Positions 1 through 19,211 of a stretch of 64,000 bases of DNA are shown in pieces. The notes under the pieces are model-generated. The model worked only from the letters and a program-made list of their open reading frames with translations. It was not told the DNA's origin and searched no databases. The position numbers were made by a program, and so were the translations under genes. Numbering within the stretch: the stretch's first letter is position 1; each line of letters opens with the position of its first letter. Source of the stretch: Hypomesus transpacificus (taxonomy: Eukaryota; Chordata; Actinopteri; Osmeriformes; Osmeridae); contig NC_061080.1 in NCBI RefSeq assembly GCF_021917145.1, positions 3,639,497 to 3,703,496 of the forward strand, in the 5' to 3' direction.

Positions 1-1030
1 ATGTATTCATTTAGCAGACGCTTTTATCCAAAGCGACTTCCAAGAGAGAGCTTTACAAAGTGCATAGGTCACTGATAATAACAAGATAGCCCCACAGCAT
101 TGCGGGTAGTCAAAAACAAGAAGTACATTTTGTGAACAACCAAAAAATAGTGCTAAAGGGAAGAAACCATAAGAGCATGTAGTTAAACAAGTTAAATTAC
201 ACAACATTAATCTCTAAGTGCAGGTGTACCTGTAGGAAAGCAATAAAAATAGGATTAACATATAAAACATATAATACAACAGTTTAAATCAGCTACCACT
301 AACCAACAAGAGCAACAGTCTAAGCAAGAGTCATTGTGAACCTTGAGGAAACTAGCGTTGGGTTCAGCAAACCATTCTTAAGTACCATTGTACTCCCGGA
401 ACAAGTGCGTCTTGAGCCTTCTCTTGAAGGTGGAGAGACAGTCCGTGTCTCTGATGGAGGTGGGGAGTTGATTCCACCACTGGGGTGCCAGGCAGGAGAA
501 GAGCTTGTGCTGGGACCGGGCGGTCTTGAGAGGTGGGACCACCAGGCGGTTGTCTGAAGAAGACCGTAGGTGGCGGGTGGGGGTGTAAGGCTGCAGGAGA
601 GACTTGATGTAGTCGGGCGCAGTCCCGTTCACTGCTCGGAAGGTCAGTACCAGGGTCTTGAATCTGATGCGGGCCGTTATGGGTAGCCAGTGGAGGGAGA
701 TGAGGAGCGGGGTAACGTGGGAGCGTCTGGGTAGATTGTAGACCAGGCGGGCCGCTGCGTTCTGAATCCTCTGAAGAGGGCGGGTTGCGCATGATGGGAG
801 ACCGGCGAGCAGCGAGTTGCAGTAGTCCAACTTGGAGAGGACAAGTGCTTGGACAAGCAGCTGGGTGGAGTGCTCAGACAGGTATCTCCTGATCTTCCGG
901 ATGTTGTAGAGGGTGAATCTACACGACCGGGAGACCGCAGCAATGTGGGCCGTGAGGGAGAGCTCGTCATCCATGGTAACCCCAAGGTTCCTGGCAGAGG
1001 ATGAGGGGGTCACCGTCGCAGATCCCAGGG
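1..1030 (-). mobile_element. L2-type non-LTR retrotransposon (LINE), 3' part with RT C-terminus and 3' tail
   Basis: A 211-codon open frame on minus (378-1013) reads as the C-terminal end of a LINE reverse transcriptase: a motif near ARNLGV, then SKLDYCNSLLAGLP, then LHWLPI and a closing region ending in FREY. This arrangement is typical of the L2/CR1/Rex group. Downstream on the same strand, bases 1-130 carry the 3' tail, with the core GGATAAAAGCGTCTGC read on minus at about 12-45. Tail and RT are in the expected order, so this looks like one 5'-truncated element running off the left edge of the window. The endonuclease and RT catalytic core are absent, so it cannot be autonomous. The family assignment rests on recognition, not a search. 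Confidence 0.8.
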
Positions 1031-2100
1031 TGATTGAGAAGTAGGGTTTTATACAGCAAAAGCAGTCAAAATAATTTTAAAGTACATTACAGGTTACATT
1101 TTTTAGATCCATCTAATTCTAATTATTCATGTCTATGAAAATATATTATGCTTTGCACATTGAATCTTTTTTTGTTACTGAAGCTGTAACCTTAATTACT
1201 GCCAAAACATTTTGAAGCCCTATACTCTTATTCTAATAATTATCAATTGGAGTATTAATTAAACATATGCTTTGCGTGCGCATAATTTGCACGTCACCAT
1301 ATCGGCCAGGTACATCGGCAGAAAGTTTCATATCTTGAGATGCCGATAATTACGTTTTGAAGCTTTTATCTGCCGATACCGATGTTGTGCAGATATTTTC
1401 GTGCATCCCTAGACCATACATATTACATTATAATATTTCTGTGTTCCAATACGAATTTGTTAAGGTGAAAGCGTTACAGTGATCCAAATCCTTGTCCAAA
1501 AAACATTTACGCCTGCAGAGGTGTGGTCAGGTGAAGTACATGCTTTTTTATCAGGGTGGTTGAAAGGTCACTCTCAGAAACTTACTCAGAAAGCGATTGA
1601 ATTAGACAAATCCTGGCAACAAATGTAAACTGACAAACATGCTCAAAACATAGGCTAATTGTTTACATTTACATTACAGTTCTTTATTGGGAACTCGTGC
1701 CAGATGACAGCATGAGCCACAAACGGATCAGCCTCCAACGAACGCCGAAGCTCATCATGATCAGGTGAAACCATCGTAATGGTGAATAGAATACTTAATG
1801 TTCATTACGTAGCCTGCGTTATTTGTTTGACAATAGCCTCGTCTGTAACCAGGAGAAGAATGTCTGTAACCAGTGTAGGCCTAAGTCATGCTGGCCGATC
1901 AGTATGAATAACCCTGGCTGTTTAATCAACTAGATAGTTATGATTAAAATTCAAAATGTTTCATTAGCAAAAATGTTCAGGTTAAACAATATTGCCAAAG
2001 TATTTTCAAACACGTATCAGGGAATCTAACTCTCATCTATCATAAAACAAACACCCATATAAACATGATGCCATATTTACTGTAGCTATTCTAACCAAAG
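1031..2100. other. Intergenic, no gene seen
   Basis: AT-rich sequence between the LINE and the APOL-like gene. No convincing exon is visible on either strand. It holds one transposon-end-like fragment (about 1290-1412), listed separately. Any 5' exons of the APOL-like gene would be expected here, but I could not find a first coding exon. Confidence 0.5.
1290..1412 (-). mobile_element. DNA-transposon end fragment (hAT-like GGGATGCAC terminus)
   Basis: Read on minus, the segment begins CTAGGGATGCACGAAAAT and continues with repeated GCCGATAT/ATCGGCA motifs. This is the style of the terminal part of many vertebrate hAT-type short elements. Only one end is seen; no partner inverted repeat was found within a few hundred bases, so it is called a fragment. 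Superfamily assignment is tentative. Confidence 0.45.
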
Positions 2101-2111
2101 TCTTGTATTTC

Positions 2112-4019
2112 AGAGAGCTTACTGAGGTGCTGTGCGGAGCTTTCACAGGGAGACAGAGCTGGGGAAGATGAGACATCAAGGAAAGGGCTGACAGAATCAA
2201 CTTGACTTTCAAGCACGTCAGAGAGTATCAGAACAGGTGGAAGGCGCTGGGAGAGTACCTGAAGAGTGGCCTGACGCAGGTGACAGCAGGCAGGCGAAGG
2301 GAGGAGCTGGAGAAGGAGCTGGGGGAGGTGTTGAAGGACACCCTGGCCTGGCTGGAGGAACTGGACCACTTCCTGGATGCTGTGGAGAGGCTGGCGGTCA
2401 CTTCTGTGTCTGTGTTCGATGAGGAGTGTCCGTTTGGTGACCAGGAGGTGAGCCCTGCCGGTGTCCGTGATGTCATCACTGCATCACAGGAAGCGTGTCC
2501 TCTGTTGGTCCGGTTCAGGAGGAGCGTACAGGACTTCTGTCCAGCCTCTTCAACGTGCTGGTGTTGGCCATCCAGCTGGACTCATACATACGCAGTACCC
2601 AGCAGCTCTGTGACAAGCTGGAGAGCAAGTAAGAGAGTCCGGTGTAGTCTGTTACTGTAGCCCCAGCTTGCTGGATCAGGATGCAGGGTTCCATTAAGTG
2701 TTATTATTCTTACATTATTACATTATCTGAACTTTCTTTTACCGCTGCAGATTGATGACACCATCACAGACGGAGAGTGAACCAAGGTAAGACCTGTCGT
2801 TGACATCTTATGAATCATCTGTAGCCTGTTTTACTGTATGTTGTAGCTTCTGCTGCCTACTCGGTTTCATTCAGACTTCAGAAGGTTTCTGTTTTGTTTT
2901 CCTTATCAGTCAATGGATGTTTTGGAGAAATAAGAAGGAAAATGTCCACCTTGTGAGTGATGCATCCATGCTGAATATGCTCGTCCATATCAAATACCTC
3001 AGTGATGTCAGGTAAGCAGAACTCCCACTCCCATTTAACATCGCTCACCTCAACATCTGGACTGACGGTGGCTTTCTGACTCTCTCAGGACCAACCGGGA
3101 CTTCAGACTGGTTTTCTTGTTCCAGGAGGAAGCTGAAAACTTCATCAAACTATTCATCCAGAGCAAGCCCAGAATGTTGCAGTTTCTGACTGACCTGGAG
3201 GGGAGCGCTGTCCAGCTAGACAACATGAAGCGTGGGGCCCAGATCTCCACTGTGGCAGGCAGCTCAGTGGGGGGCGGTTTCGTGGGTCCTGTCCATCGTG
3301 GGTCTGGCTCTGGCCCCCATCACAGTAGGGGTGTCCCTGATTCTGACCATGACCGGTGCGGGCCTGGGGGTCACCAGTGCGGTCAACAGCGTAGTCACCA
3401 CAGTCAGAGAGAACAGCGTCAATGTCTCTCAACAGAAGAAAGCCAACGAGTTGTTCCAGAGTTTTACGAAGGACGTACAGAACCTCCAGGGGTGCCTGGA
3501 AGATGTGGCCACCAAGATGGTTCCCGTAAGGGGACTGAGGTGGATGCAACCGCGGGAGCAGGGAGGATCGTGGGGAAAGGTTGTGTCATCGGGATAGGAA
3601 TTGACTCCTTGATCGATAGTGCCTCGGGTATAAAACTTGTGAGGAGTGAGGATGCGATTGCTGACCTGGGACAGGCCGCTAAAGGGACGCCCCTCGCCCT
3701 CTCCAAGGCAGCCCGGGGGGGGTTCATCGCTCTCAACGCCCTGTTCATTGGCCTGGACGTGTTCTTCATCTGCAAGGACATCGTCGGCCTGGCCAACGGC
3801 ATCAAGAGTGAGGTTTCCCAGCTCATCCGGGCACGAGCACGGCTCTGGCACTCTGAACTGGAGTCATGGCAGAAGATCCACGACTCCCTGCAGAGAGGTC
3901 TGCTCACGTCTCAGGACAGCCAGAACCTGCTGAAGATGCCCTTTTACCCCCTGGAGGAGATGACCAAAGAGAAGAAGACATTCTGGCAGAAACTCAGTCT
4001 CTTTCCCTCTTTTTCATAG
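2112..4019 (+). pseudogene. Apolipoprotein L-like gene, multiply disrupted
   Basis: Four consecutive exons can be joined: about 2112-2628, 2751-2786, 2910-3011 and 3089-4019, all with GT-AG borders. The product resembles vertebrate apolipoprotein L, a family of lipid-binding, membrane- or pore-associated proteins. The best evidence is in the last exon: a helical stretch, then a glycine/alanine-rich hydrophobic hairpin (GLALAPITVGVSLILTMTGA), then a second hydrophobic segment near IALNALFIGLDVFFI. The frame is broken. A TGA lies at 2169-2171 in the first exon, one base appears lost near 2531, a six-G run at 3269-3274 shifts the frame, and the original frame returns near 3523-3545. The two late shifts compensate, so an assembly indel is possible. 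Several lesions together favour a pseudogene. No 5' start exon was identified. Confidence 0.72.
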
Positions 4020-5407
4020 TCCTAGCATTGGCCTGACCTATGATGAGGATTTCTCAGTTCAATGGATCATTGACTGCACATGATTTGATTGATTTCTATT
4101 TCAATACTAGATTCAATACTGTCTTCATTTTAAAACCAAACTGTGCTCTTTCATATCAAATGAATCATCTACTGTTTTTGATTTACTTCGTTTTAATACT
4201 TGAATTATTTGTGTATTTTACCAATTGATGTTCATTGTCACATTGTCTTTTAGAAAAACGGTAATGCGGCGAAGTCAATTGCCAACCATGCTATGACAGG
4301 CCTATTCTTGATGAAAGGATCTCCCTGCACGTGAGGACGAGTGAGGAAATGTATACATAGAAAAATAAAGACTCACTGAATATCTTGTTTGGAATTGAAA
4401 GGGGATTTCTTGTTTTTGTGAGTCGTTTCTTGGACAGACATTCAAAGTACCTTAGGTCAGGTAAAACCTTCATTACCCAGTCTGTATAGATTGTGCAGAT
4501 ATATTCAACACTTGTGACTTCACGTGACTGAATAAAATTGGAATTCTTCTAAGTGATGCTATGAATTGGACTGCTTGCTAATTAGCCTTGCTGGACTTTG
4601 CAAACTCCCAGGGATATGATTTGTTTTGTAGTAGTGTGTGTACCTGTATGTGTTGTTTGTACATACACAGATTCAAGAGTACTAATACAGAGCTGACAGA
4701 TGAGGTCACTTTTATTTTCATACATGCATTCATTCATACTGATGTGTGTCTAGACTATCCTTCTTACATATTTCATTTAAAATTTTACTTGCATTAAGTA
4801 ACTTGCATTAAGAAACGGATGGAAATGTAAATTAAAAGTATTTTTGCCAGAATGTATGCCAGTTAAGCACGATCCTCGCCAACTCCTCCATAACTTTTTA
4901 TTATACTTGGCCATCCTGTTTGTGGCTTCTGTAAGAAATAGTTCAGAAGAAAGTCATACATTTCATGTTAAATCTCTTTTGTACAGTAATATACAGAGCT
5001 TAGTATCTACACCAACCAGAAAGAGGACGACACCAGATGATCACATTAAGACTCAGGAGAAGACATGCATTTGCAATCCAGTAGGGGGTCCCCTCACAGA
5101 CACCAACAAAAAAAAGAAAAGAAAAAACCCAAGACACAAAAATGGCTTATAGCCAAACGTCTCCTGTCTCTGTACTGGTGCCAGCCAGTTATGCCAGGTG
5201 AGTGGGAAGCATGTGACCCAGTCAGTACATGTAGGACTGCCATTCATCCTGGCTACCCTCCACACACAGACAAACAGATAGCCAACCATGTTTGGCATCA
5301 GGAGGAAGTGCAGGGGAGTCACAGTGCCCCTTTCAGGAGCCAGGACAGACCAGATCCAGCCCAGTCATGTAAAGGTGTGGAGCGCTGGGACCGGAGGGAT
5401 GGGGGGG
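4020..5407. other. Intergenic: APOL-like 3' flank and ntan1 3' UTR
   Basis: No coding exon is seen. AATAAA signals on plus at 4364-4369 and 4531-4536 could serve the APOL-like transcription unit. On minus, an AATAAA (TTTATT on plus at 4711-4716) could end ntan1, giving it a 3' UTR of about 0.7 kb. Short open frames around 5053-5530 on either strand mostly overlap the ntan1 last exon and its UTR and look non-coding. Confidence 0.5.
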
Positions 5408-8400
5408 CTATGGCTGGGGAACCCTCTCCCAGTCCCCCTGCTCCGTCCTGCGGTAGAGCTGGGGCTGGCCTCCAGGGAACAGGCTGTCTGGGCTGGGGTG
5501 CTGGAGGAGGAACTGGATGGTGGACTTGATGTGCTGGATGAAGTGTGGCGGCTCAGCCATGGGGGAGGTGGATAGGTACTGAGGGGGAGGGGGGGAAAGA
5601 GTGAGAATGGAGGACAAGGGCTTAACATAGACAGCCACAAATATGCTAACACAATACCATGATTATTTTGAGTAACCGTGGTAATAACTTTGCTATCTCT
5701 CATGATGGAAATTGGGTTTGCTGCAGAATCACACACACAGAATCAAACTGTTGTCCATGCAATGCAGGCTTTAGATTTCATTGAATACATGCAAACTGAA
5801 GCAAAAGTCAGAGCATATCACCTCATTGAAAAAATCCCTCTTTTCCCAAAACTTTCAAATGTTAAATAGAACCAGATATCTTTTCAGGTGGCAGTGATCC
5901 AAGGGTCAACAAGGTATAAGGTCAATGAGGTCCGAAAGAAAGTTTGACACATTCTAAAACAATTAGGGTCCTGCAGAGTAAAACAAAAAAGTATTCTGTC
6001 CCTCAGTTCTTACCTTTAAGATGGTGTCATCCTTTTGCGACAGCCAGAAGGCAATATCCAGATTAGGGGACCACTTGCAGGGGCCTATTTTCACTAGGCC
6101 TTTGCTTGAGTCATAGATGTCAGCCATCTATATAGAAGACACGTTCACATAGACACAGGTCATGTAACACTCCATCGAAATCTTCAATGTCTAACATTTT
6201 CCTATGGGCTTTCACATCAAACTTGGTTTCTCCTCAGTTTCATGTAATCACAGATCTCAGAGGTTTGGGAAAGGTGAAAGCAGGGTCATTCCTACACCAG
6301 CTGCCACCAATCCAGTCATGTCAGATCAGTAATCCTCCCAAGGTGCAGAACTAGAGAGGACGCCTGTGAGTGTAGAAAAACAACAGTGGTGTCTCTACCT
6401 GTCCTCCAGTGAAGGTCCTCGCTGAGCGGAGCTCCTCTGCAGGACCTTTAGAGGGGAACGAGGCAGGGAACACCTCCCCTGTCTTCACGTTTACGCCTGC
6501 AGATGGGCGACACACACACACAGTCAATACATTAGATACTGTGTACTATTTCACACTCCTCAAAAACGCGACTGGTGGGAGCGCTCCTGCAATGCACGGT
6601 GCAATGACTACTTACCTATCCCATAAACCACCGGTCTGTGTGTTCCGTCAACTATGACATCATTCATCTCTACGGAAAAAAATGGAGCGTGTTTATAAAC
6701 GCGCCCTTTCAAGTTACCTTATTGTCATGTTTGTAACCATACATTAAAACCCTTTCTGATTCTGATACAACACCCAGTGGTTCACTGCAGATGGTAAAGT
6801 ACTGAATGAACGAACACAACAATTCAACATGAATCACCTGTGATGCAGCATGTTTCTAGGTGAATATCCTCCTTCTGTTTGTGAAAGGCCGCTGCGGAAC
6901 ACCAGCGCACACACAATGAGGTCTTGTCATTATGCAGACAACACTTTTGCTATTTCCAAGTGTCTTTAAGGCAATAGGTGAAGACAGAAGAACGGGGTAT
7001 TTACCCAGGAGGCTAAGGCTTAATTTTTCAGACGTCTTTGACTCGTCGTCGAATCCCCCGACAAGATGGAGCTCCAGTCTGGAAGATGAGTACAGGCTGA
7101 CATTGAGTGGAAGTGTGTATCAAATTGCTGGTGTTTTGATTAGCGTAGGAACCCAAACATCTCCAAAACATCCAGAGGAGGACGTTTGGGTTTTTTCTGG
7201 TGGCAGGCAAGGCATTCGTCACACAAGCTTTGTTTGAAACCACCTCTGCTACGTCACGATGCATACACCAAACGATCAGTAAAGGATATGGATGTCTCCA
7301 CCATGCATAGAATGACTCTCCATCGTACGTGTCTGTTTTTGTCATTTGCCTTCCTTGACTGAGTGATGTCACTGCTACTACGATGAAGAAGGACTTTGCT
7401 CTGTGTGTATGGGTGCGTGTGCGCGTACTCGTGTCTTTCTTTCTCACCTGCCTTCCTTGACAGGGCCGCTAAGTGATGTCACCGCTTTCACGACGAGAGG
7501 AACTTCGCTCCACGTACTGGAGCCGTCACAATGGGCAAGGCAGGCGGCTCCACTTCCTGAGAAATGAGACAGACACACCCCTTAAAACATGAGGGGCTCC
7601 TGTCGCTGGTTACCATGACAGCTGTCAATTGTGCATTCTAGGTAGGCCCCGTTACCTGTGTGTCGCACCAGAACGAGGTGGCAGGTGGTGGCATCGTCAG
7701 AGCCGATGACAGCTACAGAGTCTGGACAAATAGAGGAAGACATGTTGACGTTTGAAAGTTATTTACAGAAAAAACATTCAGTGGGCACCATTTCTTGGAA
7801 AAGTGACAGTTTATTTTGGACCTGTTCTCTTGTACTTTTATATGAACACAACACAATTAAGGTCAAAGTTAAGACTGCTAGGTTTAATTTGATTTGGTTT
7901 ATATGTATTACTTTATTTTGGGATAATAGCATGTTCTGGACATTTCCACCCATTTTAGTGTAATAAAAGTAACTACTATCTAACTAACTGAGGCAGTGTG
8001 CAATAAACCAATGGGTATTTCATTTGTTCTCAATACGTATCTCCTTCCACCTCTTTGGTATAGGTTCATCTTTGTGTCCTTTTTTCAATAACATTTGTTC
8101 CATAACTCTTAAGGATAGTTCAGGAACTTACTACAGACTCTAACTTTCTTTTGTTCAGGCATAGCAGTTGTTGTTCAGGCTTAATAGTTGTTACTCTGAA
8201 TTCTATGCTTTGAGGTTCAGGAATGGAATGGTTCATCCAATGATTAAAAGACCCCCAGGCTGAACACTTAAACGCAATATTACAACAGTCATTGTAATGT
8301 GTTAATGTATGTCCCTGTATAATGACATTTAGTTCCCACAGTACCTGTCAACTAGATGACACCATAATATAAATTTCAGGTAGCGTTAAAGCAATAGCTC

Positions 8401-8770
8401 ATGTTTGTGGACTGGTTTAAGCACTCACCGTCTGCTGGCGTTGTTGCAGCAAACTCTCTTTGCTGAACGTAAAGAAGGCACTTCGGGTCTACATCCACAA
8501 ACGCTTTGGAACGAAATTCGCTGGCGTTTGTCTGCAAATGTTGACAACAAATCCATTGTAGCTAACTATTAGCATGTGTATGCGGCTTAGGTCACGGGAT
8601 ATAGGTTAAATAATCATTAATTTTAACAAGGACATCTTCTTAACATTGAATGCGGAAAAGCTAGCTAGATGTACAGTAAGAATACTAACCTGCAAATGTG
8701 GATATTTCGTGAAAAGTTCATTTGTCGAACTTGGTCGTTCGATTCGTCTATTTTGTATTAAGAGTGGCAT
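5408..8770 (-). CDS. ntan1: Protein N-terminal asparagine amidohydrolase (NTAN1)
   Basis: Ten coding exons on minus: 8690-8770, 8429-8531, 7656-7721, 7448-7556, 7005-7078, 6838-6891, 6616-6669, 6399-6496, 6014-6127 and 5408-5578. They total 924 bp (307 residues; human about 310). The enzyme deamidates N-terminal asparagine to aspartate, feeding the Arg/N-degron pathway after Met removal. The start MPLL is conserved; because Met1 is removed to expose a catalytic-site residue in this family's motif context, the short N-terminus matters. The motif GSDDATTCH places the family nucleophile Cys at residue 75, as in human. Also seen are LLYVQQRE, LHLVGGF and the C-terminal LSTSPMAEPPHF. All exon phases join and no lesion is seen. 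It is divergently arranged with ddx17. Confidence 0.93.
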
Positions 8771-9301
8771 TTCTTTCTGCAATTTGAACCTATTCTAATG
8801 TCATAATAACAGACCCAATACATACAACTAGCAGGACAAAATACACATTAAAAGTAAATTAGCTATCTAGCTGCTTGCATTTCCTGGTATGTCTTCTTCT
8901 TCAGAAAACGTGTACAGTACTGCCATCAACTGTACAACGTAAGTACAACACACAGTCAGACACAAAAATAGATGGGCTACGGCTATTCCCTATCATGCTA
9001 CGCATTTTTCGTTGCTATTTTGTAAGCAGTCACTGTAGATAGGCCAATACTTGTTTTACGTCTTTAAAGAGGGAGGCACTGGAAGTTTACGTGACGATTT
9101 GAAGCAACAACAAAACAAAAAATATTTTGTTTGCATGTTTCAGGAACCTCTAAATATTCGGGTACGCATTCCGTCTTCAACTGCCTAACAAAGTTTCGAC
9201 TTTGACATTAGGATTTTAATTTCTCCGTGAAAGAAGCGGTTTTTCTAGTTGCCTACGTGCAAGTAAGCTGCAAATATTACGAAGGAAAAAAATTCGAAAA
9301 C
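8771..9301. promoter_or_regulatory. Shared divergent promoter region, ntan1 / ddx17
   Basis: The start codons of ntan1 (minus, 8770) and ddx17 (plus, 9302) are 531 bp apart and point away from each other. The interval must hold both 5' UTRs and both core promoters unless further 5' exons exist. I see no clear TATA box at a convincing distance. The call is positional inference only. Confidence 0.55.
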
Positions 9302-17183
<7,882 letters not shown>

Positions 17184-17696
17184 AACGCCACCCATGAAAT
17201 CCCATTAAGTGTGAAGCTGATGTAGCTTGTGTCCTTCCCTGAAGGGTACAGGAGTGGGCAGGTAAGGGCTAATGTACGGTTGTTTTGTAGTTTAGAGATT
17301 GCTTACTTTTTTGTAGATTAGAGTGCCCTGTATATGTGAAACGTATTGTCCCTACTCTTGTTTCAATTGTGTTTATCACTCTGTAGGACTACTTGAGTTC
17401 TTTTTTTGTCTGTAACTCGGGTGTTCTGTGCTCTCTGGTTTTCTACTTTCCTACAAATCTGCAACCATCTTAAATTATGGATGCAAATCTGTACTTGCAG
17501 TTGCCTTTAACTGTGATTCTGAGTTATAATATCTGTATGGCTACACTCAGTTACTATATCTGGACATTAGATGCAAAAATCTGTTTATCTTAGATTAGTA
17601 ATCAAATGAGCATATCTGAAGTCTCTTGCCTAGAGACTAGTACAGTCTGTCTGTACGTAAAAAGTGGTTGTTTCTTAAGCTGATTCATTCCACAGC

Positions 17697-17702
17697 ATTA
17701 AA
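17697..17702 (+). terminator. Probable ddx17 polyadenylation signal (ATTAAA)
   Basis: ATTAAA lies about 510 bp after the ddx17 stop codon, with TG- and T-rich sequence following. It is the most plausible cleavage signal before the oppositely oriented gga1 3' UTR begins. Confidence 0.5.
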
Positions 17703-17832
17703 AGTTTTTGTAACCATTGAAAATGTTTCTGCCATCTTTCATTTCCAATATCTAATTTTCCCTTTGCTGAGGAGCAGCAGTCAAGATAATCGACAACAGA
17801 CACCGATTTAAACCCCCAAGAAAAAGAATAAC

Positions 17833-17838
17833 TTTATT
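17833..17838 (-). terminator. Probable gga1 polyadenylation signal (AATAAA on minus)
   Basis: TTTATT on plus equals AATAAA on minus, about 1.37 kb after the gga1 stop codon. It lies only about 130 bp from the ddx17 signal, so the two transcripts end almost back to back. Confidence 0.5.
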
Positions 17839-19211
17839 TCCCTTAAATACATATTTGCACTACATTCACCCTCATATAGAATTGCTCTTTGCCTCTTTTT
17901 TTTTTTGGGCAAATGTACATAAATGCAGAACCAGTATCCTTATTTACAGAGTCAGAGCAGACCTGGGATAGGAGAGGGATGTTGGAATGTGGAAAGGAAG
18001 CTACGAAGTGACAGAAGAGAGGATACTGCTACATGGGATGGAGCTCCCCATTCAGAACAGATCTGGGGTCAGCTTTGCGCTCTCCCCCCCTCACAGTTTT
18101 GATCAGCACAAGGAAAAGAGCAAATTTAACCGAACGCATATCGCCGATGATTGGTTTGATGTTCCCTTTAGTTTCACACTTGAGGAAGCATCGATAGATT
18201 TCTTATAAAGACTAATTTGCATTGAACGAAAAAGACTCATTCTTATGTACATGACGGCTAACAAAACAAACATGAAGAATGAACTTTCGGCTTAGGCACG
18301 AACGGCAGATTCAGACTGGGTGTCAGTACGATCTCAACGCAACTCGCTTTGGAAAGGTGAGACAGGTAAAAGGCAGGAATAAAACAAAAGGGGAGAAATA
18401 CATTTGTGCAAAATTTCTAAAGAGCGCATGAGTTGTAGAAATCCCTTCTGCGTTGATCAAATAGACACAGTTAAAGTGAATGGAATTGGTGGGGGGTGGT
18501 GTACCATGTTTTGGAATGTTAACAAAATGAGTGTTTTAGGAGTCCAATCGAAACATCAAAAAGAAACTCACTTTCTACAGTCACAACGCAAGAGATTTTC
18601 ATTTCCTTCAGAGAATATTGACAAGTGTCATCTTGTCACAGCATTGGATATATCCACCTGTCGTCGTCGTCATAAACTCGCATACTAAACTTCCCCTCGA
18701 CACCATATAAAACAAAACACGCACGACGGTACTTAGTCCATCTGTCGTTTTGTGCACAACACGCTCCCACTCATCCAGACACACAAACGTTCAGGTTAAA
18801 AGGCTCGACTTGTCGTCTCAAAAGTCACTGCGATGACGTGACGTCATCTTCAAATGCAGTAGTGCTTTCGCGTCTTTTCGATGGGAGTAGGGTTGTTGGA
18901 ATGAAGAAAACCAAACCCAAAGGAAGAAGGAGTACGATGATGCTGAGATGAGGAAACAAGAAAAGGGGGATGACGAAAGGAGGACTGGACAGGACACGGG
19001 AAAGGCACGAGGGGGGAACCCTACACCTCCCAGACCGCTCAGGATCCCAGCTCCTTTCCCCAAGCCTGATCCGTCACCGCTAACAATGTCTCACTCCTCG
19101 GGAACAACGATTGAGGGGGGGGGGGGGGGTCCATCCATCTACACCCATGAAGGAAGCAGCGGATCATGTGACAGGAAGTTCTCGGGGGGGCAGGAAGGTT
19201 CCTTCCCCCCA

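Larger units (their letters stand above)
17184..19211. other. Convergent 3' UTRs of ddx17 and gga1
   Basis: No coding exon is seen. The left part is the ddx17 3' UTR. The right part (about 17.83-19.21 kb) reads as the gga1 3' UTR on minus, with an AATAAA signal. A run of ten or more G lies near 19115-19129. Confidence 0.55.

Noticed and set aside
5053-5529. Open frames of 89-154 codons near the ntan1 3' end
   Set aside because: They overlap the ntan1 UTR and last exon in other frames and have no recognised product.
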